Positions 17,792-26,272 of a stretch of DNA of 34,431 nt are shown here, piece after piece (the first letter of the stretch is position 1; each line of letters opens with the position of its first letter). The notes beneath the pieces are model-generated. The model ran no database searches. It saw only the letters and a list, made by a program, of their open reading frames with translations, and was not told where the DNA came from. This DNA is from Pseudomonadota bacterium (GTDB taxonomy: Bacteria; Pseudomonadota; Gammaproteobacteria; Steroidobacterales; Steroidobacteraceae): NCBI GenBank assembly GCA_021805275.1, contig JAJZFQ010000287.1, positions 1 to 34,431 of the forward strand, read 5' to 3'. The position numbers were made by a program, and so were the translations under genes.

Positions 17792-19042
17792 TCACCAGTC
17801 CCACATCGTACCGTCGGTCAGACGCGCCACCGGCAGTTGCTTGGGGTTGTAGGGAAAGCGCTCGGCCAGCGTCTCGTCGAGTCCGACACCGTGACCGGCA
17901 CTCTCCCCGCAATGCAGGCAGCCGTCCCGGAAGGTGTAGTCGTGCGGGAACACCTCGTCGGTCTGCTCGGTGTGCCGCATGTACTCCTGGATACCGAAGT
18001 TCGGCACCCAGGTATCAAAGTGCAGCGCCGCCCCGAGCGTGATCGGCGAGAGATCCGTCGCACCGTGAAAGCCAGTGCGTACCCGGTGCAGGGCGGCCAG
18101 ATCGGCGATGCGGCGCACGTGCGTGATGCCTCCGCCGTGCACGAGTGTCGTGCGGATGTAGTCGATCAGCTGCCGCTCGAGCAGCGTGCGGCAGTCCCAG
18201 ATGGAGTTGAATACCTCGCCCACCGCGAGCGGCGTGACCGAGTGGCGGCGGATCAGCTCGAAGCCCTCGGGGTTCTCCGCCGGCGTGGCGTCCTCGAGCC
18301 AGAACAGGCGGTACGGCTCGAGGTCCCGGGCCAGGCGCGCCGCCTCGATCGGGCTGAGGCGGTGGTGCACATCGTGCAGCAGTTCGACCTCGGGGCCGTG
18401 ATCGGCGCGCAGACGCTCGAACAGCCGCGGCACGATCTGCAGGTACGGTGGCGTCGACCACACGGTTTCGAGCGGCAGTTCGCTCTCCGCCGGCTCGTAC
18501 GCGTTCTTCAACCGCGTCACCCCGTAGGGCTTGGCGAGTCCGGGCACACCGCATTGGGCCCTGACCGCGTGATAACCCTGCTCGAGGTACCGGCCGACTT
18601 CGGCACTGGCCTCCTCCACATCCCGCCCGCTGGCGTGACCGTAGACGAGGATGCCTTCGCGGCTGCGCCCGCCGAGCAGTTGGTAGAGCGGCAGCCCGGC
18701 CATCTTGCCGAGGATGTCCCACAGAGCCACGTCCACGGCCGCAATCGCAGTCATGGTCACCGGTCCGCGGCGCCAGTACGCGCCGCGATAGAGGAACTGC
18801 CACGTGTCCTCGATGCGGCCCGCGTCGCGACCGATCAGGTTCGGAATCACGTGATGCTCGAGGTACGCGGCGACCGCGAGTTCGCGGCCGTTGAGCGTGG
18901 CATCGCCGATGCCCCAGACGCCCGAGCGCGTCTGGATCTTGAGCGTCACGAAGTTGCGTCCCGGCGAGGTGACGATCACTCGCGCGGCAATGATCTCCCG
19001 GTCGCGGTGCGAGCCCTGCGGTGAAGAGGGTTCGTGTGTCAT
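17792..19042 (-). CDS. manD: D-mannonate dehydratase, enolase superfamily (ManD type)
   Basis: 416-residue cytoplasmic enzyme dehydrating D-mannonate to 2-keto-3-deoxygluconate. All ManD active-site residues can be placed with a constant offset from the Novosphingobium enzyme as I remember it: Arg161 ([10 protein letters not shown]), Tyr173, metal ligands Asp224 (LLHDVHHR), Glu250 (WLEDATP) and Glu276 (AVGEVFNS), with His226 and His326 ([11 protein letters not shown]). This supports true mannonate activity over gluconate-specific or inactive relatives. It replaces the unrelated UxuA dehydratase of enteric bacteria. ATG 19042 is chosen because TTGGAG lies 9 nt upstream; ATG 19075 is less likely. 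It is the middle gene of the operon after the transporter. Confidence 0.93.
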   Translation of the reverse strand: MTHEPSSPQGSHRDREIIAARVIVTSPGRNFVTLKIQTRSGVWGIGDATLNGRELAVAAYLEHHVIPNLIGRDAGRIEDTWQFLYRGAYWRRGPVTMTAIAAVDVALWDILGKMAGLPLYQLLGGRSREGILVYGHASGRDVEEASAEVGRYLEQGYHAVRAQCGVPGLAKPYGVTRLKNAYEPAESELPLETVWSTPPYLQIVPRLFERLRADHGPEVELLHDVHHRLSPIEAARLARDLEPYRLFWLEDATPAENPEGFELIRRHSVTPLAVGEVFNSIWDCRTLLERQLIDYIRTTLVHGGGITHVRRIADLAALHRVRTGFHGATDLSPITLGAALHFDTWVPNFGIQEYMRHTEQTDEVFPHDYTFRDGCLHCGESAGHGVGLDETLAERFPYNPKQLPVARLTDGTMWDW

Positions 19043-19121
19043 AAGTGCGATCTCCAAGACGGACGGTGCGGCCACGCTATCGGCGCGGCGGCAGATGAGA
19101 GGTCCCGAGCCGCTGCAGCCC

Positions 19122-20420
19122 TCATGCGTCCGCCAGGGACACGGGGGTCAGCCGCGGCGCGAGCAGCTGGAACAGACCGAGGGCGATGATGTACATGCCG
19201 CCGGCCAGCGTAAACAGCAGCGAATAGCTACCGGTCGCCTGCAGCAGGTAGCCGACCGCGGTGGACACCAATGCGCCGGAGACGGCGCCAGCGAAACCGC
19301 CGAGTCCGACGGCAGAGGCCACCGCTGCGCTCGGATACAGATCGGACGTCGTGGTGAACAGGTTCGCCGACCAGCCCTGGTGCGCCGCAGCGGCCAATCC
19401 GATCAGCGCCACCGCCGCCCACAGCGAGTGCACTTCAGAGGTGAACACGACCGGCACGACGGCGATTGCGCACAGCAGCATCGCGCCCTTGCGAGCGCCA
19501 TTGACGCTCCAGCCGCGGCGCATCAGCCATCCGGCCATCCAACCGCCGCCGATGCTGCCGGCATCGGCCATGACGTACACGGCGATCAGCGGTGGACCGA
19601 GATCGGTCAAATTGAGCCCATAGCGGTGAGCGAGATACTTCGGCAGCCAGAACAGCAGGAACCACCACACCGGGTCGGTGAGGAACTTGGCGACCACGAA
19701 CGCCCAGGTCTGCCGGTGCCGCAGCAATTCGCGCCACCGCACCCGGCGCGCCGGCCCAGCCGGCGCTGGATCATCGGCACGGATGTAGGCAAGCTCCTCG
19801 GGGCTGACCTTCGGATGCTGGCCCGGGGGGCGGTAGACGATGAGCCAGGTGATCAGCCACAGCGCGCTCAGCACGCCGGTGAGTAGAAATCCGGACCGCA
19901 GCCCCCAGAGCGACACCGCGACCGGCACCACCAGCGGGGCGATCAATGCGCCGATGTTCGAGCCGGCGTTGAACAGCCCCGTAGCCAGTGCTCGCTCACG
20001 GCGCGGAAACCACTCCGCGACGGTTTTCACCGCCGCTGGAAAGTTGCCCGACTCCCCGAGCCCGAGCAGGAAGCGCACCGCCGCGAACTCCAACACCGTG
20101 CGCGCCAGCGCATGGCTCATCGCCGCGCAGCTCCACAGCGCGATGGCGAGCGCGTAGCCGAGTCGCGTACCGAGCTTATCGATGAGCGCCCCGGCAAACA
20201 CCAGGCCGAGTGCGTAAGCGATCTGAAACGCCGCGACGATGTCGCCGTAGTCGACCTGGGTCCAGCCGAGCGAATGACCCAGCGCCGGCGCGAGCACGCC
20301 GAGTACCTGGCGGTCGATATAATTGAGCGTGGTCGCCCAGAACAACAGTGCGCAGATTCGCCACCGGTAAGCGCCGAGGCGAGCGGTGGAGTCCCGCACT
20401 GACTGAGGCTCGACGGCCAT
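19122..20420 (-). CDS. MFS transporter, hexuronate (ExuT/anion:cation symporter) family
   Basis: 432-residue inner-membrane permease with about 12 hydrophobic segments. Family blocks are visible: [15 protein letters not shown] after the first helix, [62 protein letters not shown] and the second-half [10 protein letters not shown]. These are typical of the ACS family containing ExuT, which imports glucuronate, galacturonate or aldonates with protons. Its position upstream of manD, and near uxaC and uxuB, points to glucuronate or a related uronate. ATG 20420 is the start; a ribosome site is weak. First gene of a three-gene operon (gaps 79 and 64 nt). Confidence 0.9.
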   Translation of the reverse strand: MAVEPQSVRDSTARLGAYRWRICALLFWATTLNYIDRQVLGVLAPALGHSLGWTQVDYGDIVAAFQIAYALGLVFAGALIDKLGTRLGYALAIALWSCAAMSHALARTVLEFAAVRFLLGLGESGNFPAAVKTVAEWFPRRERALATGLFNAGSNIGALIAPLVVPVAVSLWGLRSGFLLTGVLSALWLITWLIVYRPPGQHPKVSPEELAYIRADDPAPAGPARRVRWRELLRHRQTWAFVVAKFLTDPVWWFLLFWLPKYLAHRYGLNLTDLGPPLIAVYVMADAGSIGGGWMAGWLMRRGWSVNGARKGAMLLCAIAVVPVVFTSEVHSLWAAVALIGLAAAAHQGWSANLFTTTSDLYPSAAVASAVGLGGFAGAVSGALVSTAVGYLLQATGSYSLLFTLAGGMYIIALGLFQLLAPRLTPVSLADA

Positions 20421-20453
20421 ACTCGGACGTGTCCCATACCCAAGGGGTGGCCG

Positions 20454-20482
20454 ATGGTAACGCTCCCATTTTTGGCTCGCAA
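20454..20482 (-). promoter_or_regulatory. Predicted promoter of the transporter-manD operon
   Basis: Minus strand: TTGCGA (20482-20477), 17 nt, TACCAT (20459-20454). The -10 box is half of the operator. Leader to ATG 20420 about 26 nt. Read by eye. Confidence 0.5.
20455..20468. promoter_or_regulatory. LacI-type operator 4 (transporter-manD operon)
   Basis: TGGTAACGCTCCCA matches the consensus at 13 of 14 positions (C instead of A at position 11). It is 35 nt upstream of the transporter start. Confidence 0.65.
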
Positions 20483-20525
20483 CTTCGCCCCGGATTCCTT
20501 TCAGCGGTCTCCAGCACGCAAATTT

Positions 20526-20555
20526 TGTTTACGAATCGGAACGGTCAGTTATGAT
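20526..20555 (+). promoter_or_regulatory. Predicted promoter of the GH3 gene
   Basis: TTGTTT (20526-20531), 18 nt, TATGAT (20550-20555); TTTACG at 20528 with 16 nt is an alternative -35. The good -10 overlaps the left half of the operator. Leader about 30 nt. Read by eye. Confidence 0.5.
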
Positions 20556-20565
20556 AGCGATACCA
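20552..20565. promoter_or_regulatory. LacI-type operator 5 (GH3)
   Basis: TGATAGCGATACCA fits the consensus at all 14 positions. It lies 26 nt before the GH3 start codon and overlaps the predicted -10 box. Confidence 0.78.
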
Positions 20566-20591
20566 ATCATCGGTTTCGGGGGGATCAACCA

Positions 20592-22949
20592 ATGAAGGAT
20601 CACAGTACTCGCGCGCGCGTGCTCGGCGCCCTGACCGCCGCAGCGCTGCTCGCCGCGCTCCCCGCACCGGGCGCGCACGCGGCCGGTGTGCCGCTTTACA
20701 AAAATCCGCACGCCCCGATCGCCGCCCGGGTGAAGGATCTGCTGCGCCGCATGACGCTGCCGGAGAAGATCGCGCAGATCACCTCGATCTGGGACGACAA
20801 GCCACAGATCGAGAACGCCGCCGGGGACTTCGATCCGGCCAAGGCGGCCCGCAACTACCCCTATGGCATCGGCCAACTCGCCCGACCGGGCGACTACGCG
20901 CCCGATCAGTTCCGACTGCGCACCCTCGCGCAGACCATCCAGTTCGTGAACGCCGTGCAGCGCTACGACATCGACCATACGCGCCTCGGCATCCCGACGC
21001 TGTTCCATGCGGAAGGACTGCACGGATACGTGGCCCGAGGCGCGACCAGCTTCCCGCAGGCGATCGGACTGGCGAGCACCTGGGACCCGGCACTGATTAC
21101 TCGGGTGTTCGGCGTGGTGGCCCGCGAGGCCAGCGCCCGCGGCGTCGACATGCTGCTGACGCCCGTGATCAACCTCGGCCGCGATCCTCGCTGGGGACGC
21201 ATCGAGGAGACCTTCGGCGAGGATCCCTACCTGGTCGGCCGGATGGGCGTCGCCGAGGTGCGTGGCCTGCAAGGCCCGGCGCTGCCTCTGACCCCGGGAC
21301 ACGTCCTCGCGGTGCTGAAGCACATGGCCGGCTACGGCGTGCCGCAGGCCGGCACTAACGTCGGCCCGGTCGAGCTGACGCACCGCACGCTGCGACAGAT
21401 GTATCTGCCGGCGTTCCACCGGGCGATTGACCAGGCCCACGCCCAGGTGGTGATGGCCGCGTACAACGAAATCGGCGGCATCCCGTGCACCGCCAATCCC
21501 TGGTTGTTCCAGCAGGTGTTGCGCAAAGACTGGGGCTTCAAGGGGGTGGTCGTCAGCGACTATCTGGGCATCGAGCAGCTCATGACGCTGCATCACGTCG
21601 TGCCGAATCTGACCGATGCCGCCGCTCGCGCCCTGAATGCCGGTGTCGACGTCGATTTCCCCGACGGCCAGGCGTTCGCGCACCTGCCGCAGGCGCTGGC
21701 GGCCGGTAAAGTGTCGATGCAGCAGATCAACGCGGCGGTCGCCGGCGTGCTGCGCCTGAAATTTCTCTCCGGGGTGTTCGACCATCCCTATGCCAGTGTG
21801 CGCAACGCGCGCGCGATCACCGATGACCCGCAGGCACGCGCCCTCGCGCTGAAGTCGGCGCAGGAAGCGATCGTGCTCTTGAAGAACGACGGCACGCTGC
21901 CGCTGCAGGTGAGCCGCCTGAAGACCCTGGCCGTGATCGGCCCGAACGCCGCGCCGGTGCGCCTCGGTGGCTACTCGGGCATCCCGAGCCACCCGGTGAG
22001 CATTCTGGCGGGCATCCGCCGCTACGTCGGAGCGCGGGTGCACGTGGTGTATGCCCGCGGCGTGAAGCTGCTCGCGTACGGCAACCAGGACACCAATCGC
22101 GAAGTGCTCGAGTCGAACTCGGCAAACCTGCCGCGCATCCGCCACGCCGTGGCGGTCGCCCGCCGCGCCGATGCGGTCGTGCTGGTGCTCGGCACCCGCG
22201 TGGCGATGTGCCGCGAGGGCTGGGCCACCTATCACCTGGGAGATCGCGACACGCTGCGCCTGCGCGCCGACCAGAATCGCCTCGCGAGCGCCATCTTCGC
22301 CCTCGGCAAGCCGGTGGTGGTGGTGCTGATCAACGGCTGCCCGGTGACGGTCAACCGCATCCTGCCGCGTGCCAACGCCCTGATCGAGGGCTGGTATCTC
22401 GGTCAAGCCGGCGGCACCGCGATGGCGGACGTGCTGTTCGGCAAGACCGATCCGGGCGGCAAGCTGCCGGTGACCATCCCGCGCTCGGTCGGCATGGTGC
22501 CGTACAACTACGATGAGAAGCCGAGCGCGCATCGCGGCTATCTCTTCACGCGGAACTCGCCGCTGTTCCCGTTCGGCTATGGACTGTCGTACACGACCTT
22601 CCACGTCGGGCGCCCGCAGCTGTCGGCGCCGACCCTCGCCGCGCACGGCACCGTGACCGTCACGGTCAATGTGCGCAACACGGGCAAGGTCGCCGGCAGC
22701 GAGGTGGTGCAGCTGTACGTGCACGAGCTGGTGACCTCGGTGACCGAACCGGTCAAGGAGCTCAAGGGCTTCAAACGAGTATGGCTCGCGCCCGGCGCGG
22801 CCACGCAGGTGCGCTTCAGGCTGCAGCCGCGGGTCTTTGCGATCTGGAACGAGAACATGCGCAAGGTCGTCGAACCCGGCACGGTGCAGGTGATGGTGGG
22901 CGCCGATTCGGTGCACCTGAAGTCCGCGATGCTGCACCTGGCGAGCTGA
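20592..22949 (+). CDS. GH3 beta-xylosidase/beta-glucosidase, exported
   Basis: 785-residue exported GH3 enzyme releasing terminal xylose or glucose from oligosaccharides. Order: signal peptide (about 1-30, PGAHA-A), the (beta/alpha)8 domain with FHAEGLHG and the nucleophile Asp323 in VVVSDYLG, the alpha/beta sandwich domain with the likely acid/base Glu542 in MCREGWATYH, and a C-terminal fibronectin-like domain (VNVRNTGKVAGSEVVQLYV). Beta-xylosidase is favoured because of the xylan context and the operator; GH3 sequence alone does not settle xylose against glucose. ATG 20592 follows GGGGGGAT. It is a single-gene unit, divergent from the transporter operon. Confidence 0.92.
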   Translation: MKDHSTRARVLGALTAAALLAALPAPGAHAAGVPLYKNPHAPIAARVKDLLRRMTLPEKIAQITSIWDDKPQIENAAGDFDPAKAARNYPYGIGQLARPGDYAPDQFRLRTLAQTIQFVNAVQRYDIDHTRLGIPTLFHAEGLHGYVARGATSFPQAIGLASTWDPALITRVFGVVAREASARGVDMLLTPVINLGRDPRWGRIEETFGEDPYLVGRMGVAEVRGLQGPALPLTPGHVLAVLKHMAGYGVPQAGTNVGPVELTHRTLRQMYLPAFHRAIDQAHAQVVMAAYNEIGGIPCTANPWLFQQVLRKDWGFKGVVVSDYLGIEQLMTLHHVVPNLTDAAARALNAGVDVDFPDGQAFAHLPQALAAGKVSMQQINAAVAGVLRLKFLSGVFDHPYASVRNARAITDDPQARALALKSAQEAIVLLKNDGTLPLQVSRLKTLAVIGPNAAPVRLGGYSGIPSHPVSILAGIRRYVGARVHVVYARGVKLLAYGNQDTNREVLESNSANLPRIRHAVAVARRADAVVLVLGTRVAMCREGWATYHLGDRDTLRLRADQNRLASAIFALGKPVVVVLINGCPVTVNRILPRANALIEGWYLGQAGGTAMADVLFGKTDPGGKLPVTIPRSVGMVPYNYDEKPSAHRGYLFTRNSPLFPFGYGLSYTTFHVGRPQLSAPTLAAHGTVTVTVNVRNTGKVAGSEVVQLYVHELVTSVTEPVKELKGFKRVWLAPGAATQVRFRLQPRVFAIWNENMRKVVEPGTVQVMVGADSVHLKSAMLHLAS

Positions 22950-23274
22950 TCGGTCGGTTTGTCTCGCCGGTGATCCCCTCGGGCTTTTCTCTCCCCGGCC
23001 CGACCGGGGATCACCGGCGGGTGTTTGCCCGCGACGTCCCGGCCGACCCTTCCGGGCAGCAGCTGCGCCACCCGCACCGCATCTTCATCAGACGCAGAAC
23101 GCGCGGTCGCTGAGCGAGCGGCGCCACCGCCACCAGCCCCGCGACGTCGTCACGGCGATCGAGATCGAAACGCAGGGAGCTCGGCGGGTGCCGCGGCCTC
23201 GAGGAGAGCTCGATGAACGGACGGCGCGGGGCCTGCCGCACCCGCGCCTTGCCCACCGGGCGCGCGCCGCCCGG
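22950..23274. other. Gene-free stretch between convergent GH3 and xylulokinase genes
   Basis: 325 nt without a credible gene. Short open frames here lack family features and good ribosome sites. The first part holds a large hairpin (22965-23019); nothing else is recognised. Confidence 0.6.
22965..23019. terminator. Long hairpin between convergent genes, possible bidirectional terminator
   Basis: Perfect 14-bp arms (22965-22978 and 23006-23019) enclose a further 5-bp GC stem (22980-22984 with 22998-23002). It starts 16 nt after the GH3 stop and could end transcription from both sides, but neither side has a clear U-run. Confidence 0.5.
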
Positions 23275-24732
23275 CTAGGCGAATTCCGCGAATGCGCCCT
23301 TGAGGTCGCGGTAGAGTCGCTGGAACGTGCGGCGACGGCTCGCCAGCAGGGCTGCGAGGGCGGCATCGGGGTGCACGATCCGCGCCACCGGCGGTGCGGC
23401 GCAGACCTCGGCCTCATCGCCCTCACCGACCGCGAGGCGAGCCAGCCGGGCCGCCCCCAGCGCGGCACCGACTTCCCCGCCCTCGCGATACGTCAGCGGC
23501 CGGCGCAGCGCCGCGGCGATCAGCCGGCCCCAGTACGGCACGCGCGCCCCGCCGCCGGTCACGCTGATCTCCCCGACCTGGTCGCTCTTCTCGGTGAGCA
23601 CGTCGAGTCCGTCCGCGAAGGCGAAGGCGACCCCCTCGAGCACCGCGGCAGTGAGCTCCGCCGGCGCCGTGTCCGGCCGCAGTCCGAAGAACACTCCGCG
23701 CGCATGCGGATCATTGTGCGGGGTACGCTCGCCGGTGAGATACGGCAGGAACAGCGGGGAGTGGCGCGTCAACCCTTGCGCTTCGGCAGCGGCCGCGAGC
23801 GCGCCGAGATCCGCACCGCCGACCACCTGGGCGATCCAGTCGAGCGTATTGGCCGCGCTCAGCATCACCGACATCTGATGCCAGCGGTCCGGCAGACAGT
23901 GACAGAACGCGTGCGCGGCACGCTCGGGATTGGGTCGGAACCGGTCGGTCACGACGAACAGCACCCCGGAGGTGCCGAGGGAGAGAAACGCCTGACCAGG
24001 TCGTACCACGCCGAGACCCACCGCGCTCGCGGCATTGTCGCCGCCGCCGCCGGCCACGATCACCCGCGGCAGTCCGAGCTGCTCGGCGGCCGCGGCGGTC
24101 AGCGTGGCGGACGGGCTAGATCCCTCCACCAGGCGCGGCATGTGCGCACGCGTCAAATCGCTCGCCGCCAGCATCGCATCCGACCACTCGCGCCGCGCCA
24201 CATCGAGCCAGCCGGTGCCGGCAGCATCGGACATGTCGCTGACGCGCTCGCCGGTGAGACGCAGCCGGACGTAGTCCTTCGGCAGCAGCACGTGTGCGGT
24301 GCGGCGGAAGACCTCCGGCTCATGCCGCGCCACCCAGAGCAGCTTCGGGGCGGTGAACCCCGGCATCATGATGTTGCCGGTGATGGTGCGGGCCGCCGGT
24401 TCGCGCCGCTCGAGCTCGAGGCACTCCTCGGCCGAGCGCCCATCGTTCCAGAGAATGGCCGGACGCAGCGGCTGATCGCGGGCATCGAGCAGCGTCGCAC
24501 CGTGCATCTGCCCGGAGAGGCCCACGGCCCGTACCGCGGCGCGCGCCGCGGCCGGCAGCGCGAGCACCGCCTGCACGCTCGCCTGCCACCAGGCGTGCGG
24601 ATCCTGCTCGGAGAATCCCGGTGCGGGACGGTTCACCTCGAGGGGTGCGGAGGCGTGCGCGGCGATGCCGCCGTGCGCATCGAGCAGCACCGCTTTGACG
24701 CTGGAGGTGCCAATATCAATTCCGAGGTACAG
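23275..24732 (-). CDS. xylB: Xylulokinase (FGGY family), probable CTG start
   Basis: 485-residue (from CTG 24732) cytoplasmic kinase phosphorylating D-xylulose. Visible: phosphate-binding YLGIDIGTSSVK at the N-terminus, LSGQMHGATLLD (the Met-His pair of xylulokinases), ILWNDGRS, PGFTAPKLLW, SDAAGTGWLD and the second ATP motif GGGGDNAASAVG. Family N-termini begin at this YLGID-type motif. The frame is open to ATG 24783, but those extra 17 codons contain the operator and the predicted -10 box. CTG 24732 has GGGAG 7 nt upstream and gives the normal length, so I prefer it; ATG 24783 cannot be excluded. Xylose isomerase is not in the window. Confidence 0.93.
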   Translation of the reverse strand: MYLGIDIGTSSVKAVLLDAHGGIAAHASAPLEVNRPAPGFSEQDPHAWWQASVQAVLALPAAARAAVRAVGLSGQMHGATLLDARDQPLRPAILWNDGRSAEECLELERREPAARTITGNIMMPGFTAPKLLWVARHEPEVFRRTAHVLLPKDYVRLRLTGERVSDMSDAAGTGWLDVARREWSDAMLAASDLTRAHMPRLVEGSSPSATLTAAAAEQLGLPRVIVAGGGGDNAASAVGLGVVRPGQAFLSLGTSGVLFVVTDRFRPNPERAAHAFCHCLPDRWHQMSVMLSAANTLDWIAQVVGGADLGALAAAAEAQGLTRHSPLFLPYLTGERTPHNDPHARGVFFGLRPDTAPAELTAAVLEGVAFAFADGLDVLTEKSDQVGEISVTGGGARVPYWGRLIAAALRRPLTYREGGEVGAALGAARLARLAVGEGDEAEVCAAPPVARIVHPDAALAALLASRRRTFQRLYRDLKGAFAEFA

Positions 24733-24761
24733 AGCGCTGCTCCCGTCTTGAGTGTCGCCAG

Positions 24762-24791
24762 ATGGTAGCGATACCACTTCCATAGTGTCAA
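24762..24791 (-). promoter_or_regulatory. Predicted promoter of xylB
   Basis: Minus strand: consensus -35 TTGACA (24791-24786), 18 nt, TACCAT (24767-24762). The ATG at 24783 lies between the two boxes, so a transcript from here would start downstream of that ATG and use a later start codon. Read by eye. Confidence 0.55.
24763..24776. promoter_or_regulatory. LacI-type operator 6 (xylB)
   Basis: TGGTAGCGATACCA fits the consensus at all 14 positions and is the most symmetric copy. It overlaps the predicted -10 box of xylB and would fall inside the coding region if ATG 24783 were used. Confidence 0.78.
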
Positions 24792-24836
24792 TTTTGCGGC
24801 CGATCGAAATCTCCTTTGGGACGAGCGGATCTTCGG

Positions 24837-24865
24837 TTGTCGCTCAGACGTGATATCGCTACCAT
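24837..24865 (+). promoter_or_regulatory. Predicted promoter of the esterase operon
   Basis: TTGTCG (24837-24842), 17 nt, TACCAT (24860-24865). The -10 box is the right half of operator 7. Leader about 63 nt to the SGNH gene. Read by eye. Confidence 0.5.
24851..24864. promoter_or_regulatory. LacI-type operator 7 (esterase operon)
   Basis: TGATATCGCTACCA fits the consensus at all 14 positions. It is 75 nt from operator 6, so one tetrameric repressor could bridge the two; looping is speculation. Confidence 0.75.
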
Positions 24866-24934
24866 GTCCACCGGCTCCGCGCCGGCAGCCGTCCGGCGGC
24901 GGCGAGCGGCGTGCCGTAGAATGAGGGGAATGCC

Positions 24935-26272
24935 ATGCCGATGCTGATCAAACGCCTCCTGCCGTGCCTGTGTGCGCTCTCGGTCTGTGCCGCACTGACC
25001 GCCTGCGGCGCCGGTGGCGCCGGTGGCGGGCACCGTCCGCAGGCCGCGGCGACGGCCCCGGCGCGCCCGCCCGCCCGGGCCACGGCGCAGTGGCTCGGAA
25101 CCTGGGCGGCCTCGCAGCAGATTCCCGAGCCCGGCAACACGCTGCCGAGCGCGGCGCTCACCCGAGCGACGCTGCGTCAGATCGTGCACCTGAGCGTCGG
25201 TGGAAGCGAACTGCGCGTGCGGTTCTCGAACGTCTTCGGCACCACACCGCTGCACATCCTGGCCGCGCACATCGCGGTGCCGGTCTCGCGCACCACCGGG
25301 GCGATCAACCCGGCCACCGACACCCGCCTCACGTTCGGCGGCCGTCCCGGCATCCGCATCCCCCCCGGAGCCGCCTACTACTGCGATCCGGTCGCCTTCC
25401 ACGCCGCGCCGCTCTCGGACCTCGCAGTGACGATTTATCTGCGCAAGCCGCCGCAGCGCCAGACCAGCCATCCCGGCTCTCGCGAGACGTCCTTCCTGCT
25501 GCACGGCGAGCACGTGGCCGCGGCGAGCCTGCCGGGCGCGATGCGTTTCAACCACTGGTTCTTCCTCTCCGGCGTCGACGTCCGGGTGCACGGACCGGCC
25601 GCGGCGATCGTCACGCTCGGGGACTCGATCACGGACGGTCATGCCACACCCAACAACAGCGACACCCGCTGGCCGGATGATCTGGCCCGCCGGCTGCAGG
25701 CCTCGCCGGCCACGCGTCAGTTGAGCGTGCTCAACGTGGGCACGGGCGGCAACCGCCTGTTGCGCTACGGTCTCGGACCCGATGCCCTCGCCCGCTTCGA
25801 CCGCGACGTACTCGGCCAGACCGGCGTGCGCGACCTGATCGTGCTCGAGGGCGTCAATGATCTGGGCGTCGCCACCTTCCACGGGCGGATTTCCGCCGCA
25901 CAGCACGCCGCACTGGTGCGCAACATCATCGGCGCGTACCGGCAGATCATCCTGCGCGCCCACGCGCACGGCATCAAAGTCATCGGCGGCACGATCACCC
26001 CGTTCGGCGGCTCGACCTACTACCACCCCTCGGCCGCGACGGAACGCGACCGCCGCGAGATCAATGCCTGGATCCGCGCGCCCGGACACTTCGATGCCGT
26101 CGTCGACTTCGCCAAGGTGGTGCGCGACCGGCAGCATCCGCAGCGGCTGAACCCTGCGTTCGACTCCGGGGATCACCTGCACCCGAACCCCGCGGGCTAT
26201 CGCGCCATGGCGGCGGCCATCCCCCTGTCGCTGTTCTCGCCGGCGAAGCACCCCGACGGCACGCCCCGATGA
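24935..26272 (+). CDS. SGNH/GDSL esterase lipoprotein
   Basis: 445-residue SGNH-fold esterase, probably deacetylating xylan or its oligomers. A lipoprotein signal ends in the lipobox LTAC (Cys about 26), so it should be anchored in a membrane. An N-terminal beta-rich domain (about 50-215) precedes the SGNH domain with block I GDSITDG (Ser231), block II GTGGNRLL, block III GVNDLG and block V DHLHPN (Asp413, His416): the full catalytic set. The sequence resembles the XynE-like subgroup. Starts at 24935 and 24941 both suit GAGGGGAA; the latter has better spacing. Its stop overlaps the next start (ATGA), so the products are translationally coupled. Confidence 0.88.
   Translation: MPMLIKRLLPCLCALSVCAALTACGAGGAGGGHRPQAAATAPARPPARATAQWLGTWAASQQIPEPGNTLPSAALTRATLRQIVHLSVGGSELRVRFSNVFGTTPLHILAAHIAVPVSRTTGAINPATDTRLTFGGRPGIRIPPGAAYYCDPVAFHAAPLSDLAVTIYLRKPPQRQTSHPGSRETSFLLHGEHVAAASLPGAMRFNHWFFLSGVDVRVHGPAAAIVTLGDSITDGHATPNNSDTRWPDDLARRLQASPATRQLSVLNVGTGGNRLLRYGLGPDALARFDRDVLGQTGVRDLIVLEGVNDLGVATFHGRISAAQHAALVRNIIGAYRQIILRAHAHGIKVIGGTITPFGGSTYYHPSAATERDRREINAWIRAPGHFDAVVDFAKVVRDRQHPQRLNPAFDSGDHLHPNPAGYRAMAAAIPLSLFSPAKHPDGTPR

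Noticed and set aside
19069..19082. Operator-like sequence upstream of manD
   Set aside because: Only about 10 of 14 positions match and the left half is lost; manD is better explained as part of the transporter operon.
23011..23256. 81-codon minus-strand frame downstream of xylB
   Set aside because: Arg/Pro-rich, overlaps the hairpin, no ribosome site and no recognisable motif.
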